From contig SWDP01000036.1 of the NCBI GenBank assembly GCA_005116885.1, positions 64,925 to 111,074 of the forward strand: a stretch of 46,150 nt of DNA, in the 5' to 3' direction. The position numbers and the translations under genes were made by a program. The notes under the pieces are model-generated. The model made no database searches. It had not been told where the DNA came from and saw only the letters and a program-made list of their open reading frames with translations. Of this stretch, positions 18,236 through 26,380 are shown piece by piece (position 1 is the stretch's first letter; each line of letters starts with the position of its first letter). Origin of the DNA: Nitrospira sp. (GTDB lineage: Bacteria; Nitrospirota; Nitrospiria; Nitrospirales; Nitrospiraceae).

Positions 18236-18706
18236 ATGAAATACGCAAAGATTACTGTTTTGCTCGGAGCTTCAACAGTTCTGGGGGGATGTGCAGGTCT
18301 GGACTTTGGTGAGCAAGGAATTTCTTTCTACGAGCCAAAGCCGTATCTGTTCGTTTCAGTGAACAAGGATTGCGTGTCTACCGCCACGCTAATATCTCTT
18401 CCTGGTGACAGGAAGTTTGTGAAATTTAAGAGCGGTTATGGCTCGTCAGACCTCTCTGTTGCATTTTCCAATGGCATTCTGACTAACGCTGGTCAAAAGG
18501 TTGATACGAAAGTACCCGAGACAATCACCGCAATCGCGAGTCTTGGGACGGCGATAGCGGCATTGTCTGCCGATAAAGGGGTGAAGCAAGTCATTTGCTC
18601 ACCATCTGCAATTCTGTACCCAGTAGTGAACGGTGAACCAGACCGAAACTCCCCCACTAGCTTTCCAGTAGAAAGCAAGATAGTTGACGGGGGGATGACA
18701 AAGTAA
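18236..18706 (+). CDS. Cassette-borne lipoprotein, unknown
   Basis: 156 residues with a signal peptide and lipobox LGGC (Cys19), so a probable lipoprotein. The ribosome site GAGGAGGT is 5 bases before ATG. The mature part includes 'FVSVNKDCVSTATLISLPGD' and 'DTKVPETITAIASLGTAIAA'; no family recognised. An attC starts 9 bases after its stop codon, which marks it as an integron gene cassette. Confidence 0.85.
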   Translation: MKYAKITVLLGASTVLGGCAGLDFGEQGISFYEPKPYLFVSVNKDCVSTATLISLPGDRKFVKFKSGYGSSDLSVAFSNGILTNAGQKVDTKVPETITAIASLGTAIAALSADKGVKQVICSPSAILYPVVNGEPDRNSPTSFPVESKIVDGGMTK

Positions 18707-18714
18707 TAATTTGC

Positions 18715-18779
18715 GGCCCAACAAATCGCTCCAGCGGGACGCGCCGCTTACGGCGCTCCCCTGAGCTCGCACGTTAGGC
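18715..18779 (+). other. attC recombination site, canonical
   Basis: 65 bases. GGCCCAAC (18715-18722) is R'', then AAATCGCTCCAGCGGGA (18723-18739) is the left arm; CGCCGCTTACGGCG (18742-18755) is the central hairpin; TCCCCTGAGCTCG (18756-18768) is the right arm and GTTAGGC (18773-18779) is R'. The two arms pair with unpaired bases between, as needed for recognition of the folded bottom strand by an integron integrase. This is the clearest site in the array. Confidence 0.92.
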
Positions 18780-18823
18780 GTCAGATAGAACTACTTCCCC
18801 AACTACTCTGAAAGGAGTTTGCA

Positions 18824-19033
18824 ATGGCAGTTCTCATAGAAAAGTTCGCGCTTGGATGGCATCAACAGACCGGCGGCGCCTATCGAATCAAGGTCGTAAA
18901 CGGCAGCTGGAGCAACTGGATAACCGTTCCATCAGCTGACCTCGCAGCACTCGCTGCAATTTTCGAAGAATCGCCGGTGTATTTTCATCCCAATGGGTCC
19001 ATAACTACTGGCGAAGAGCCGATCGGAGACTAA
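18824..19033 (+). CDS. Small cassette protein, unknown
   Basis: 69 residues, ATG preceded by AAAGGAG at 8 bases. Sequence includes 'YRIKVVNGSWSNWITVPSAD' and ends 'YFHPNGSITTGEEPIGD'. It is soluble, without signal or membrane helix. No family recognised. It is the first gene after the canonical attC, so it starts a cassette. A hairpin-forming inverted repeat (GTAGCG/CGCTAC at 19043-19058) follows the stop and may be a terminator or a decayed attC. Confidence 0.75.
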   Translation: MAVLIEKFALGWHQQTGGAYRIKVVNGSWSNWITVPSADLAALAAIFEESPVYFHPNGSITTGEEPIGD

Positions 19034-19094
19034 CTAGCTGGCGTAGCGTTCGCGCTACCGCCACAATGTCATACCAACCACATCAAGAGGAATT

Positions 19095-19490
19095 ATGAAT
19101 AGCAAGTTTTCACCCGCGCAACGAATTTTAGTACTACTTTCAGTGCTACTGCTCGCAGCCTGCTCGTCGACGCAACCCACGAAGAATATGGAGGTGGTAA
19201 AGGAGGGAAAGATAACCTTGACGCAAGGTACGGGTGGCAGTCCATCAATACAACGTGCACTGAAACTAGTCATAACGAGTTGGGATTTCCATCGGACTCA
19301 ATACCCGTTTCAATGGGAGTCAACATTCAACGGGACGGCAAGGCTCATTGATGCCGGAACCGGGGAGGTTATGTCATGGAACACTATCGAGACTTGGGCA
19401 CAAGACGATTGCGGAGCTAATCCCAGTGACACGAGGTGGTACAAGACTGTGAACAACACATCAGACGCCCCGTTCGGATTCGGAACCTAA
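19095..19490 (+). CDS. Cassette-borne lipoprotein, unknown
   Basis: 131 residues, ribosome site AGAGGA 6 bases before ATG. The signal peptide ends in a lipobox LAAC (Cys23). The mature part has 'LVITSWDFHRTQYPFQWEST' and 'GTGEVMSWNTIETWAQDDCG' and ends 'SDAPFGFGT'. No family recognised. It lies in the same attC-to-attC interval as the 69-residue gene, with no attC between them. Confidence 0.75.
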   Translation: MNSKFSPAQRILVLLSVLLLAACSSTQPTKNMEVVKEGKITLTQGTGGSPSIQRALKLVITSWDFHRTQYPFQWESTFNGTARLIDAGTGEVMSWNTIETWAQDDCGANPSDTRWYKTVNNTSDAPFGFGT

Positions 19491-19591
19491 GACGGAAAAT
19501 CAAATCATGCAAGCGCATTTTTTAAGTTCCTCGGGAGTGCCGGCATCTGGACTGCAAGCGTACAGTCCTCCGGTTGCTAAACCGCGCAGAC

Positions 19592-19648
19592 GCCTAACAG
19601 GTCCATGCACGGGACTGCCTGCGGCAGCCGTGATGTCGGGCGTTAATG
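19592..19648 (+). other. attC-like recombination site
   Basis: GCCTAAC (19592-19598) is R''; GGGACTGCC (19611-19619) and GGCAGCC (19623-19629) form the central hairpin; the site ends GGGC-GTTAATG (19638-19648). As at 17888, the last box is GTTAATG. It ends the cassette carrying the two genes at 18824 and 19095. It is the last site before the core gene mtaB. Confidence 0.7.
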
Positions 19649-19728
19649 CGACGGCTGAGGATCACTTTACGGCGGCGCGATCTTGGTGCCGAACTTCCGC
19701 TCCTGGCCGAGAGCGGCCATCGCGCGAC
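19642..19728 (+). repeat. Cassette 5' repeat, copy 2
   Basis: Related to 17998-18085 from GTTAATG onward. No gene follows in this copy before the mtaB promoter, so this may be the remains of a last cassette that lost its reading frame. The rest of 19491-19914 holds nothing else I can name apart from the attC and the mtaB promoter. Confidence 0.55.
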
Positions 19729-19872
19729 AGTAAATCTTGCCTTTTCCAGAACCAACTTCTCGACCCAACCCCATACCGAATATCAGATCGAGTTTGAGCT
19801 ATTCACATGGAGCCCCATAGCTTTACAGCCGGGGCTTTCTGCGTAGACGGGCGGAGAACTCGCAGGAGATCC

Positions 19873-19902
19873 TTGCTCCTATCGCGCGGAACTCCCTATA
19901 AT
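19873..19902 (+). promoter_or_regulatory. Predicted mtaB promoter
   Basis: TTGCTC (19873-19878) is separated by 18 bases from a perfect TATAAT (19897-19902). The mtaB ATG is at 19915, only 12 bases after the -10 element, so the mRNA would have a leader of about 5 bases or none. No ribosome site is seen before the ATG, which fits a near-leaderless transcript. Confidence 0.55.
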
Positions 19903-19914
19903 GCCCCAGCTATT

Positions 19915-21246
19915 ATGAAACGTGCTTCTCTCCATACACTCGGCTGTCGGCTGAACCAAGCAGAAACAGCGGTGCTCGCGGCTCGCTTGCAACGTGATGG
20001 TTACCGTGTCGTCGAGTTCGGTGAGCCGACCGACTTGCTCGTTGTGAATACCTGTTCTGTCACTGATGAGGCAGAACGGACCTGCCGATACGTTATCCGC
20101 AAGACGTTGAGACATTCCCCCGATGCCTTTGTCGCAGTGACCGGCTGTTACGACCAGACCGGCGTTCACGAGTTGCGCACCATTCCAGGAATCGATCTGA
20201 TCGTCGGCAATCAATTCAAATGGGATTTACCCTCATTTCTTCCAGCTCCCGATGCGCTAAAAAAGCAACCAGCCCCGGAAGTGCTGCATACTCGCACCAT
20301 CGACCGGGAAGATTTTACTCTGCCGGAGTATGGCGAGCCGGACTCAACCAGAGCGCTGCTCAAAATCCAGGACGGCTGCAATGTGATGTGCAGCTTCTGT
20401 CTCATCCCCTTCGCGCGCGGGCATGAACGGAGTCGCCTCCTGGATGATGTGATTCAAGAAGCCAGGATGCTTGCAGCAGGAGGCTACAAGGAAATTGTGC
20501 TGACAGGCGTCAACGTCGGGCAATACCGCCAGGGCGATCTCGATCTGGTCGGGTTGATCGCAGAATTGGAAGAAGTTGAAGGACTCGATCGAATCAGGAT
20601 TTCATCTATCGAGCCGACGACGATCACGGATGCCCTCCTCGATCAAATGGCATCTTCATCGAAGCTCTGCCCCTATCTCCATATCCCCCTACAGAGCGGA
20701 GATGACCGCATCTTGTCGGCCATGAATCGCCCGTACAACGCGGATGAGTATGTCCGTCTGCTCCAGCGGGCGGTCGCAAAGATTCCTCAACTTGGGCTAG
20801 GGACCGATCTGATGGTAGGGTTTCCCGGAGAAACCGACGACGCATTTGAGCACACCCTGCGCATCGCGCAGGAGCTGCCTTTCTCCTACTACCATGTCTT
20901 TACCTATTCGCCACGACCCGGCACAGCGGCGATGAAATTGCCAGACCAGGTCCCGATCGCAGTCGCTCGGCAGCGTGCAAAGGTACTCGCTGGACTGTCC
21001 CGCCTGAAACGCTTGGCTTTTGCGGAACGGTATATCGGCTCTACCGTACTCGTTCTCTTTGAGTCAGGAGTACAGGATGGTTTCCGGTTAGGGGTGACAG
21101 AAAACTTCTTGAAAGTGGGCGTATCATCGAACATCGACCTCACCAATGACCTGAGGGAAGTTCGGATCATCGGAGCATCGGATCGTTGGGCGGTGGGTCA
21201 GCTGGCAGAGCGCCGTCAGCCCATGCAAGGAGTGCCTGTTCTATGA
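19915..21246 (+). CDS. mtaB: tRNA t6A37 methylthiotransferase MtaB
   Basis: 443 residues. It adds a methylthio group to t6A37 of ANN-decoding tRNAs. The N-terminal UPF0004 domain has 'LHTLGCRLNQAETAVL', 'NTCSVTDEAERTCR' and 'VAVTGCYDQTG', whose three Cys hold the auxiliary [4Fe-4S] cluster. The radical SAM domain has 'IQDGCNVMCSFCLIPFARGH', with the Cys-x3-Cys-x2-Cys motif. A TRAM-like tail follows. The pattern 'GCRLNQ' (where MiaB has 'GCQMN') separates MtaB from MiaB. The gene overlaps miaB by 4 bases and the two are surely cotranscribed. The start at 19915 fits the family N-terminus; the frame stays open 36 codons upstream but that part is not conserved. Confidence 0.95.
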   Translation: MKRASLHTLGCRLNQAETAVLAARLQRDGYRVVEFGEPTDLLVVNTCSVTDEAERTCRYVIRKTLRHSPDAFVAVTGCYDQTGVHELRTIPGIDLIVGNQFKWDLPSFLPAPDALKKQPAPEVLHTRTIDREDFTLPEYGEPDSTRALLKIQDGCNVMCSFCLIPFARGHERSRLLDDVIQEARMLAAGGYKEIVLTGVNVGQYRQGDLDLVGLIAELEEVEGLDRIRISSIEPTTITDALLDQMASSSKLCPYLHIPLQSGDDRILSAMNRPYNADEYVRLLQRAVAKIPQLGLGTDLMVGFPGETDDAFEHTLRIAQELPFSYYHVFTYSPRPGTAAMKLPDQVPIAVARQRAKVLAGLSRLKRLAFAERYIGSTVLVLFESGVQDGFRLGVTENFLKVGVSSNIDLTNDLREVRIIGASDRWAVGQLAERRQPMQGVPVL

Positions 21247-22592
21247 CGACTCGATCTACACCGGCTCAGGTACATCTTGAAACCTTTGGCTGCCAGATGA
21301 ACGAGTACGACTCGGAGCTCGTTCGCTCGCTGATGAAACAGGATGGCTTTGTCTTTACCGACGAGCGCGAACGCGCAGATGTCATTCTGATGAACACCTG
21401 CGCGATTCGGGAGAATGCCCACAATAAAGTTTACAAACACCTATCTGAACTGAAGAAGCTTAAGCAGCAGCGACCGTTGGTCGTCGGTGTCCTCGGCTGT
21501 ATGGCGCAAAACCTGAAAGAGGAACTGACGGATATTCAACCGCTGGTCGATGTGCTCGCAGGCCCCGATGCCTATCGCCAGCTACCGATGTTGATCCGCA
21601 ACGCGATGCTCTCTCAAGAAGAGGGGCTGGATCAGAAGGGACTTGCGGTCGACCTTTCGGAATATGAAACCTATCACGATGTGGTACCGGACCGAACCGA
21701 CGGGGTGAACGCGTGGATCGCCGTGATGCGAGGCTGTGACAATTTCTGCAGTTTCTGTGTAGTCCCCTACACTCGAGGCCGTGAACGTTCCCGCGACCCA
21801 GAGGGGATCGTTCAGGAAGCCCAGCGGATCGCTGAGCAAGGCTTCAAGCAGATTACACTCTTGGGGCAGAACGTCAATTCCTACCGGTTCGGCGACTGGG
21901 ATTTTGCACGATTAATCACCGCCGTGGCGGATGTACCAGGCATCCAACGTGTGCGGTTTACCTCCCCTCATCCCAAAGACTTTCCACTCCCGTTGCTCGA
22001 AGCCGTAGTGGCACATCCCAATATCTGTAAACAGATTCATTTGCCGCTTCAATCCGGCAGCGACCGCATCCTGGGCTTGATGAATCGCACCTACACCAAC
22101 AAAGAGTATCGTGCCTTGGTCGAGCGTATCCGCGCCATGCGGTCTGACATCGTGCTCAGCACCGATATTATTGGAGGGTTCTGTGGGGAGAGCGATGCGG
22201 ATTTTTCCGAGACCTACCGGCTTGTTGAGGAAATACGGTTTCACTCCGCATTTATCTTTAAATACTCTGAGCGAAAGCACACCATCGCGGCACGCAAGTT
22301 TCCGGACGATGTGTCAGAAGGCGTGAAGACTGAACGGGTTACACGACTCTTCGACCTCCAGCGGAACATCTCCTACGAGCGCAACCGGGAGTTTTTGAAG
22401 ACAACCCTTCCTGTCCTGGTCGAAGGGGACGCGAAACGATCCGCGGCGCAAGGAATGGGGAAATCGGATGGCAACATCACCGTCATCTGGGACAAACGTA
22501 CGATATCCTCTCGACCGGGAGACATGGTTTCCCTTGCCATCTACGATGCATCTTCCACAACCTTGTATGCAGAAAGTCCGCCGATGGCGTGA
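21243..22592 (+). CDS. miaB: tRNA-2-methylthio-N6-dimethylallyladenosine synthase MiaB
   Basis: 449 residues. It methylthiolates i6A37 in tRNAs reading UNN codons. 'HLETFGCQMNEYDSELVRSL', 'LMNTCAIRENAHNKVYKHL' and 'GVLGCMAQ' give the three N-terminal cluster Cys; 'MRGCDNFCSFCVVPYTRGRE' gives the radical SAM cluster; a C-terminal TRAM domain ends the protein. Its ATG overlaps the mtaB TGA (ATGA at 21243-21246). Normal length, no missing residue seen. The first enzyme of the i6A pathway (MiaA) is not in the window. Confidence 0.97.
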   Translation: MTTRSTPAQVHLETFGCQMNEYDSELVRSLMKQDGFVFTDERERADVILMNTCAIRENAHNKVYKHLSELKKLKQQRPLVVGVLGCMAQNLKEELTDIQPLVDVLAGPDAYRQLPMLIRNAMLSQEEGLDQKGLAVDLSEYETYHDVVPDRTDGVNAWIAVMRGCDNFCSFCVVPYTRGRERSRDPEGIVQEAQRIAEQGFKQITLLGQNVNSYRFGDWDFARLITAVADVPGIQRVRFTSPHPKDFPLPLLEAVVAHPNICKQIHLPLQSGSDRILGLMNRTYTNKEYRALVERIRAMRSDIVLSTDIIGGFCGESDADFSETYRLVEEIRFHSAFIFKYSERKHTIAARKFPDDVSEGVKTERVTRLFDLQRNISYERNREFLKTTLPVLVEGDAKRSAAQGMGKSDGNITVIWDKRTISSRPGDMVSLAIYDASSTTLYAESPPMA

Positions 22593-23000
22593 CTCGTGGG
22601 AGCCCATCCGACTTTTCCAGGGACATTTCTGGAGAAGACGCTCCAAAACGAACACCCGTGCACAAGTTTTGTTTGTGATCTCCCCTTCCTGCTCACCGCA
22701 CTCAAGAAATACTGTGAGAGCACCATACGTATAATCATCCATCCATGACTAGGTGATTTCCACGCGACGTTCAAAAAAATAACCCTGTGAATCCTACAAC
22801 TAATCGCTGCATTATCAATCACATAGGCTCAGTCACTTCCTGCTCAAGGTCATCCACACTGCGCATGTAATCATTCCTCTCCTCTTCTAGATTTTGCTCT
22901 TGTACATCGCGGAGTTGCTCCATCTCTCCAAAGGCATAGTCCTTGCTATCCACATGGATCGCAACTACGTACCTGAACACTATCACTCTTGGAGATAGTC
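22593..23000. other. Spacer after miaB
   Basis: No well-supported gene. On the minus strand 22953-22819 a GTG-started frame of 44 codons encodes an acidic, possibly coiled-coil peptide ('EQNLEEERNDYMRSVDDLEQ'), but it has no ribosome site at a proper distance, so I do not call it. Nothing else is seen. Confidence 0.4.
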
Positions 23001-23132
23001 ATGATCGAGAAGCAAGAGGCCCGCGTACAAGAAAAAGCTGCTCCCTCCATAAGTCTAGAAACCCTCATTGCGTTGGGAATCTTCGGATGGATTGCACTGA
23101 GCATGGCATTGATGGGCCTGGGAATCTGGTAA
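23001..23132 (+). CDS. Small single-helix membrane protein
   Basis: 43 residues. ATG at 23001 is preceded by GGAG (22991-22994) at 6 bases. The N-terminal half is charged ('MIEKQEARVQEKAAPS'); the C-terminal half is one membrane helix ('LIALGIFGWIALSMALMGLG'). It lies 76 bases before the lipoprotein gene at 23209 on the same strand. No family recognised; the good ribosome site and hydrophobic pattern are the support. Confidence 0.55.
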   Translation: MIEKQEARVQEKAAPSISLETLIALGIFGWIALSMALMGLGIW

Positions 23133-23208
23133 TCCGCCTGGCATACCGACAAAACGCCTCGCCACGGATCACCACTTATACGCCTGTCCTGAAAGAAGGA
23201 GTGTCGAG

Positions 23209-24147
23209 ATGAGCAGCTGCTTTCCGCGTGTGAATACGAATCGCTCGATGATCCAGAGCCTCGCTGGGATCGCCACCGCATGCGCCCTTGTCATCAGCGG
23301 TTGCGCGAGTGGAACAGAGACAACCCTCAGTCAGAATACGAAAGGCACCGTCTACTTGGAAGAAGTAGCCAATTGGTCGTTTGACGCCAGCCATCCCGCT
23401 GTCATCGATCAACAAACCATCACAAAGATCGTGAAAGGGTTATACCGCAAAGACGACATGGGCAAATCTTCGGGAATGCCTGTTGGTGGCAGCAAGCCGA
23501 TGAGAATTTTCAGCGATGAGGATGCAGAATATCTCTCTCCCCTGCTCGCGCAAGGCTTATCCAAAGCAAAACCCGCACAGCTTGTTGGGTTTAACATATC
23601 CTCATCGGCAGGGTCAGGCTCTGAACCCATCACGGGCAGTATTTATGTGCAGAAGGGATCGATCTACGTGACCATTGAAGAAGGCGCCGCACAGACGGGG
23701 TTTATGCCTGAGTCGGTGGCGCGCACCGAACCCGCTCCGGCCCACATCGCCGGCGATGCGCCCGGCGCCATGACGATGATCATCGACTATCATGCGCTCG
23801 CCAAGACCCCGATGCCCGAGGCCATGCCGACCGCAAAAGCTTCCTCAAGCACTACAATCGCCTCCATGGCGGCGTCTACCCCGGCAAACGCTCAGGCGAT
23901 CTCTGCGAGTGCGGGGCAGGAAGTCGCACAAGACGAATTCTTGGCCCAGAAACTCAGTGACTTGAAGGTGGCAAAAGAGGCGCTCGCCAAGAAGAACTCC
24001 GAGATCGCGATGCTTCGCAAGGAGTCGCAATGGATGAAGCGCGAACTCCGGGATCGCGATGAGGAAATTAAAGCGCTCAGGCTGACCAAGGTCTCCGGTA
24101 AACCGGCACCGAAGAAGAAATCGGCGCAGGCGACCAGGGCTCGCTAG
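23209..24147 (+). CDS. Lipoprotein with C-terminal coiled coil
   Basis: 312 residues. After a charged start, a hydrophobic stretch ends in a lipobox SGC (Cys32), predicting a lipoprotein. The middle includes 'FDASHPAVIDQQTITKIVKG' and a part resembling periplasmic assembly proteins. Residues about 210-245 are low in complexity (Ala/Ser/Thr). Residues about 250-295 form a coiled coil ('LSDLKVAKEALAKKNSEIAM'), and the end is Lys/Arg/Ala-rich. ATG is preceded by GAAGGAG. The gene ends 6 bases before the 3' end of the convergent exonuclease gene. Similar lipoproteins are common in this type of genome, but I cannot name the family. Confidence 0.82.
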   Translation: MSSCFPRVNTNRSMIQSLAGIATACALVISGCASGTETTLSQNTKGTVYLEEVANWSFDASHPAVIDQQTITKIVKGLYRKDDMGKSSGMPVGGSKPMRIFSDEDAEYLSPLLAQGLSKAKPAQLVGFNISSSAGSGSEPITGSIYVQKGSIYVTIEEGAAQTGFMPESVARTEPAPAHIAGDAPGAMTMIIDYHALAKTPMPEAMPTAKASSSTTIASMAASTPANAQAISASAGQEVAQDEFLAQKLSDLKVAKEALAKKNSEIAMLRKESQWMKRELRDRDEEIKALRLTKVSGKPAPKKKSAQATRAR

Positions 24148-24153
24148 TTTTCA

Positions 24154-24870
24154 TCAATCGACACTCAGCAACTCCGGCTGGAGCAAGACCACTTCACTGG
24201 ACAGAGGCTGCCGAAAATTCATCCGGCAATAACAGGCATAGGTCACATAGGTATCTTGTAGGCAGTACCGAGCCAACTCTTGCCCCTGTCCCCTCCCCCA
24301 CATCTCAGCCACCTGAGCCCCGCTACCGGATTTCGTCTCGACATTCAGCGCGCGCGCCAGCACATCCAGCTTGACCCACCCACGCGTATCCCAATTGCTC
24401 CAGATCGCCATGGTGTCATACACCGGCTCTGTACGAAACTTGGCGAGGTTGATCTCCAGGCTCGGCTTGACTTGGTGAATGATCGATCGTTTCTTCATGA
24501 ACGGGAGGTCGAAGCCCAGGCCGTTATGAGTGATGAAGAGCGACGGACGATTTTGCGCCAAACGGCTCCAGAATTGCCGCAGCAACTCCCGCTCATTTCC
24601 GCCGTACCAGGCTACCGCCCCGCGCGGTTCGAGCTGGTCGGAAAATTCCAACAGGCCGATACAGACAATCTGACTATACGTCGCGTCAAAAGCCGACTTT
24701 GCATATTGCTCATCCTCAGCCAGTCGTTGAGCTTCAGCCGCCCCCGCCGTAAACAAATCGTACCCCTCGCCTGCCGGCCCAGGCTCTCCGCTCGACGGAA
24801 GCTTTCCCGCCAATCGCGCCCATTCTTCCCGCGGCGCTTGAATCGTCTCGATATCCAGGACAACTTTCAT
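24154..24870 (-). CDS. PolB-related 3'-5' exonuclease
   Basis: 238 residues. DEDD-type exonuclease fold: DIE (Asp6, Glu8), HNGLGFD (residues 115-121) and YCLQDTYVTY (Asp206). The arrangement fits the stand-alone family related to the proofreading domain of DNA polymerase B (PF10108). The Tyr before the last Asp makes it the DEDDy type. It removes nucleotides from 3' ends. It is the last gene of a three-gene minus-strand cluster with a MutT-like and a MutY-like gene, and its ATG overlaps the stop of the mutT-like gene (ATGA), which points to a DNA maintenance role. Confidence 0.9.
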   Translation of the reverse strand: MKVVLDIETIQAPREEWARLAGKLPSSGEPGPAGEGYDLFTAGAAEAQRLAEDEQYAKSAFDATYSQIVCIGLLEFSDQLEPRGAVAWYGGNERELLRQFWSRLAQNRPSLFITHNGLGFDLPFMKKRSIIHQVKPSLEINLAKFRTEPVYDTMAIWSNWDTRGWVKLDVLARALNVETKSGSGAQVAEMWGRGQGQELARYCLQDTYVTYACYCRMNFRQPLSSEVVLLQPELLSVD

Positions 24871-25271
24871 AAAATCTGCCCCAACGTCTGCCGCTGGAGC
24901 GCCTCAATGATAGGACGGTCTGCTGGAGGAAATTCAAAATTGCCCAACTCCTGTGGCCAAACCCAGCGAATTTCCGCGCAGTCGATAGCTGTGGCCTGTC
25001 CGGTTTCGATTCGGCAACGGAAGAAATGCAGCTCCACGGTTTTCTCCTCGTACTCATGCCGAATGATTTGAAATGGTATCGGCACGTCGATACGAATACC
25101 CAGTTCTTCAAACAGTTCCCGCCGAAGACACTCTTCCATGGTTTCACCCGCCTCACATTTCCCGCCTGGAAATTCCCAGAAACCTGCCAAATGCACACCC
25201 GGATTCCGACGGGCGATCAGGTAGCGGCCATCGCGATAGACAAGACCGGCAGCGACTTCAACGACCTTCAT
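24867..25271 (-). CDS. mutT: MutT-like Nudix hydrolase ((deoxy)nucleoside triphosphate pyrophosphohydrolase)
   Basis: 134 residues, the size of MutT. The Nudix box spans residues about 36-58 and contains the full GX5EX7REUXEEXGU pattern ('GGKCEAGET' then 'RRELFEELG'). 'IARRNPGVHLAGFWEFPGGK' is typical of 8-oxo-dGTP-cleaving enzymes, and 'EIRWVWPQEL' also matches. It probably removes oxidised dGTP from the pool before it can pair with A. It starts 16 bases after the mutY-like stop and overlaps the exonuclease start, forming a DNA-repair operon. Confidence 0.92.
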   Translation of the reverse strand: MKVVEVAAGLVYRDGRYLIARRNPGVHLAGFWEFPGGKCEAGETMEECLRRELFEELGIRIDVPIPFQIIRHEYEEKTVELHFFRCRIETGQATAIDCAEIRWVWPQELGNFEFPPADRPIIEALQRQTLGQIL

Positions 25272-25287
25272 ACCGCACCGTGACCCT

Positions 25288-26010
25288 TCATCCCTTCGGA
25301 TCGAACGGATACGTCTTACAACACGATTTCATCGGGCATTTCCCGCACGTGGGATTTCTTGCCGTGCAGCAGGTCGCCCCAAAGTCCATAATCGCTTGAT
25401 TGAAATCATAGCCCTTCCCGCTTGGAATGAGAGCTTCCGACAGTTGCCAGAGCCTCGGCTTTTGAGCCTTGGGATCGCCCTTCGCAATGAATATGCGGTG
25501 AAGGACACGAATGACATTCGTATCCAGAATCGGCGCATCTTCGTTGAAGGCAAACGAGCGGATCGCGCCGGCCGTGTATCGTCCAATCCCCTTGAACGAC
25601 AGCAATTTCTCCGCATCGCTCGGAAGCTGACCTCCATACCGCTCGACAGTCTCGCACGCGATACTATGTAACCGCTCAGGCCTGATATTGTAGCCAAGGG
25701 GGTACCATGTCTTCTTCACATCCGAGACCGGAGCGTCGGCCAATTCTTCAAAGCTTGGGTAGCGGTCCAGAAATTCGTGGTACTTCGGAATCACCCGATC
25801 GACTTGTGTCTGCTGCAACATCACTTCAGAAACCAGAATGTGATAAGGATCGGAGGTCTTCCGCCAAGGCAGATCACGGCCATATTTCTCATACCACTTG
25901 AGTAGTCTGGTTTGAAAACGACGTTTCAGCGAGGCATCGAGGACGAAGGACTTCTTCGAGTTCTTCTTCTTGCGCTGAGAGGCTGTCCGAGAGCCAGAGA
26001 TGGTGGGCAT
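25288..26010 (-). CDS. mutY: MutY/MIG-like A/G or T/G mismatch DNA glycosylase
   Basis: 240 residues, HhH-GPD glycosylase. A Lys-rich N-terminus of about 25 residues precedes the core. Seen: 'SEVMLQQTQV' (Glu62), the hairpin 'FKGIGRYTAGAI' (139-150), catalytic Asp163 in 'PILDTNV' and the [4Fe-4S] ligands Cys215, 222, 225 and 231 with spacing 6-2-5. The C-terminal MutT-like domain of classical MutY, which reads 8-oxoG, is missing. At the position that is Ser in E. coli MutY and Lys in EndoIII it has Tyr (Tyr145), as in archaeal MIG thymine glycosylases, and 'DFNQAIMDFGA' also fits MIG. It may thus remove T or A from mispairs with G or 8-oxoG. A separate mutT-like gene follows directly. Confidence 0.9.
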   Translation of the reverse strand: MPTISGSRTASQRKKKNSKKSFVLDASLKRRFQTRLLKWYEKYGRDLPWRKTSDPYHILVSEVMLQQTQVDRVIPKYHEFLDRYPSFEELADAPVSDVKKTWYPLGYNIRPERLHSIACETVERYGGQLPSDAEKLLSFKGIGRYTAGAIRSFAFNEDAPILDTNVIRVLHRIFIAKGDPKAQKPRLWQLSEALIPSGKGYDFNQAIMDFGATCCTARNPTCGKCPMKSCCKTYPFDPKG

Positions 26011-26380
26011 GCAACATCAATCCAATGGCGGCATTCTAGAAGCGTGACCGGTGAAAATCAAACCACTTTCAAATGGAACAGGCGCTGCCGCCGATGTGTC
26101 AAGATCGGTCAAAAGTTCGAACACTCCTCTGCCATGTCTGTTTCAATCGCTCAACTACCCTAGCCTATCGCATCATTTGCGCAATCGTTTGCTCATCGAA
26201 CGCCATCCATGTGGCTCAATCTGTGTCCTCCCCAATCTATCGGAGCTTGCCATCTCCAAAGATCGAATTTTCTTTGACAACCGCCCGTTCACCGAATAGC
26301 CTTACCTATGACGAATGCATAGTCGAGGACGTCTCATCCCCGATGCACGATTGAGACAGAGACCTTCTGAGGACACTACG
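26011..26380. other. Divergent intergenic region
   Basis: Lies between the minus-strand mutY-like gene and the plus-strand PilZ genes and must hold promoters for both. I see no clear gene and no convincing consensus promoter pair. Several short frames overlap here but none has a ribosome site. Confidence 0.4.

Noticed and set aside
16486-19648. Transposon or phage origin of the accessory genes
   Set aside because: No transposase, terminal inverted repeats or phage genes; attC sites explain the layout better.
22819-22953. 44-residue acidic frame on the minus strand
   Set aside because: GTG start without a ribosome site; composition alone is not enough to call a gene.
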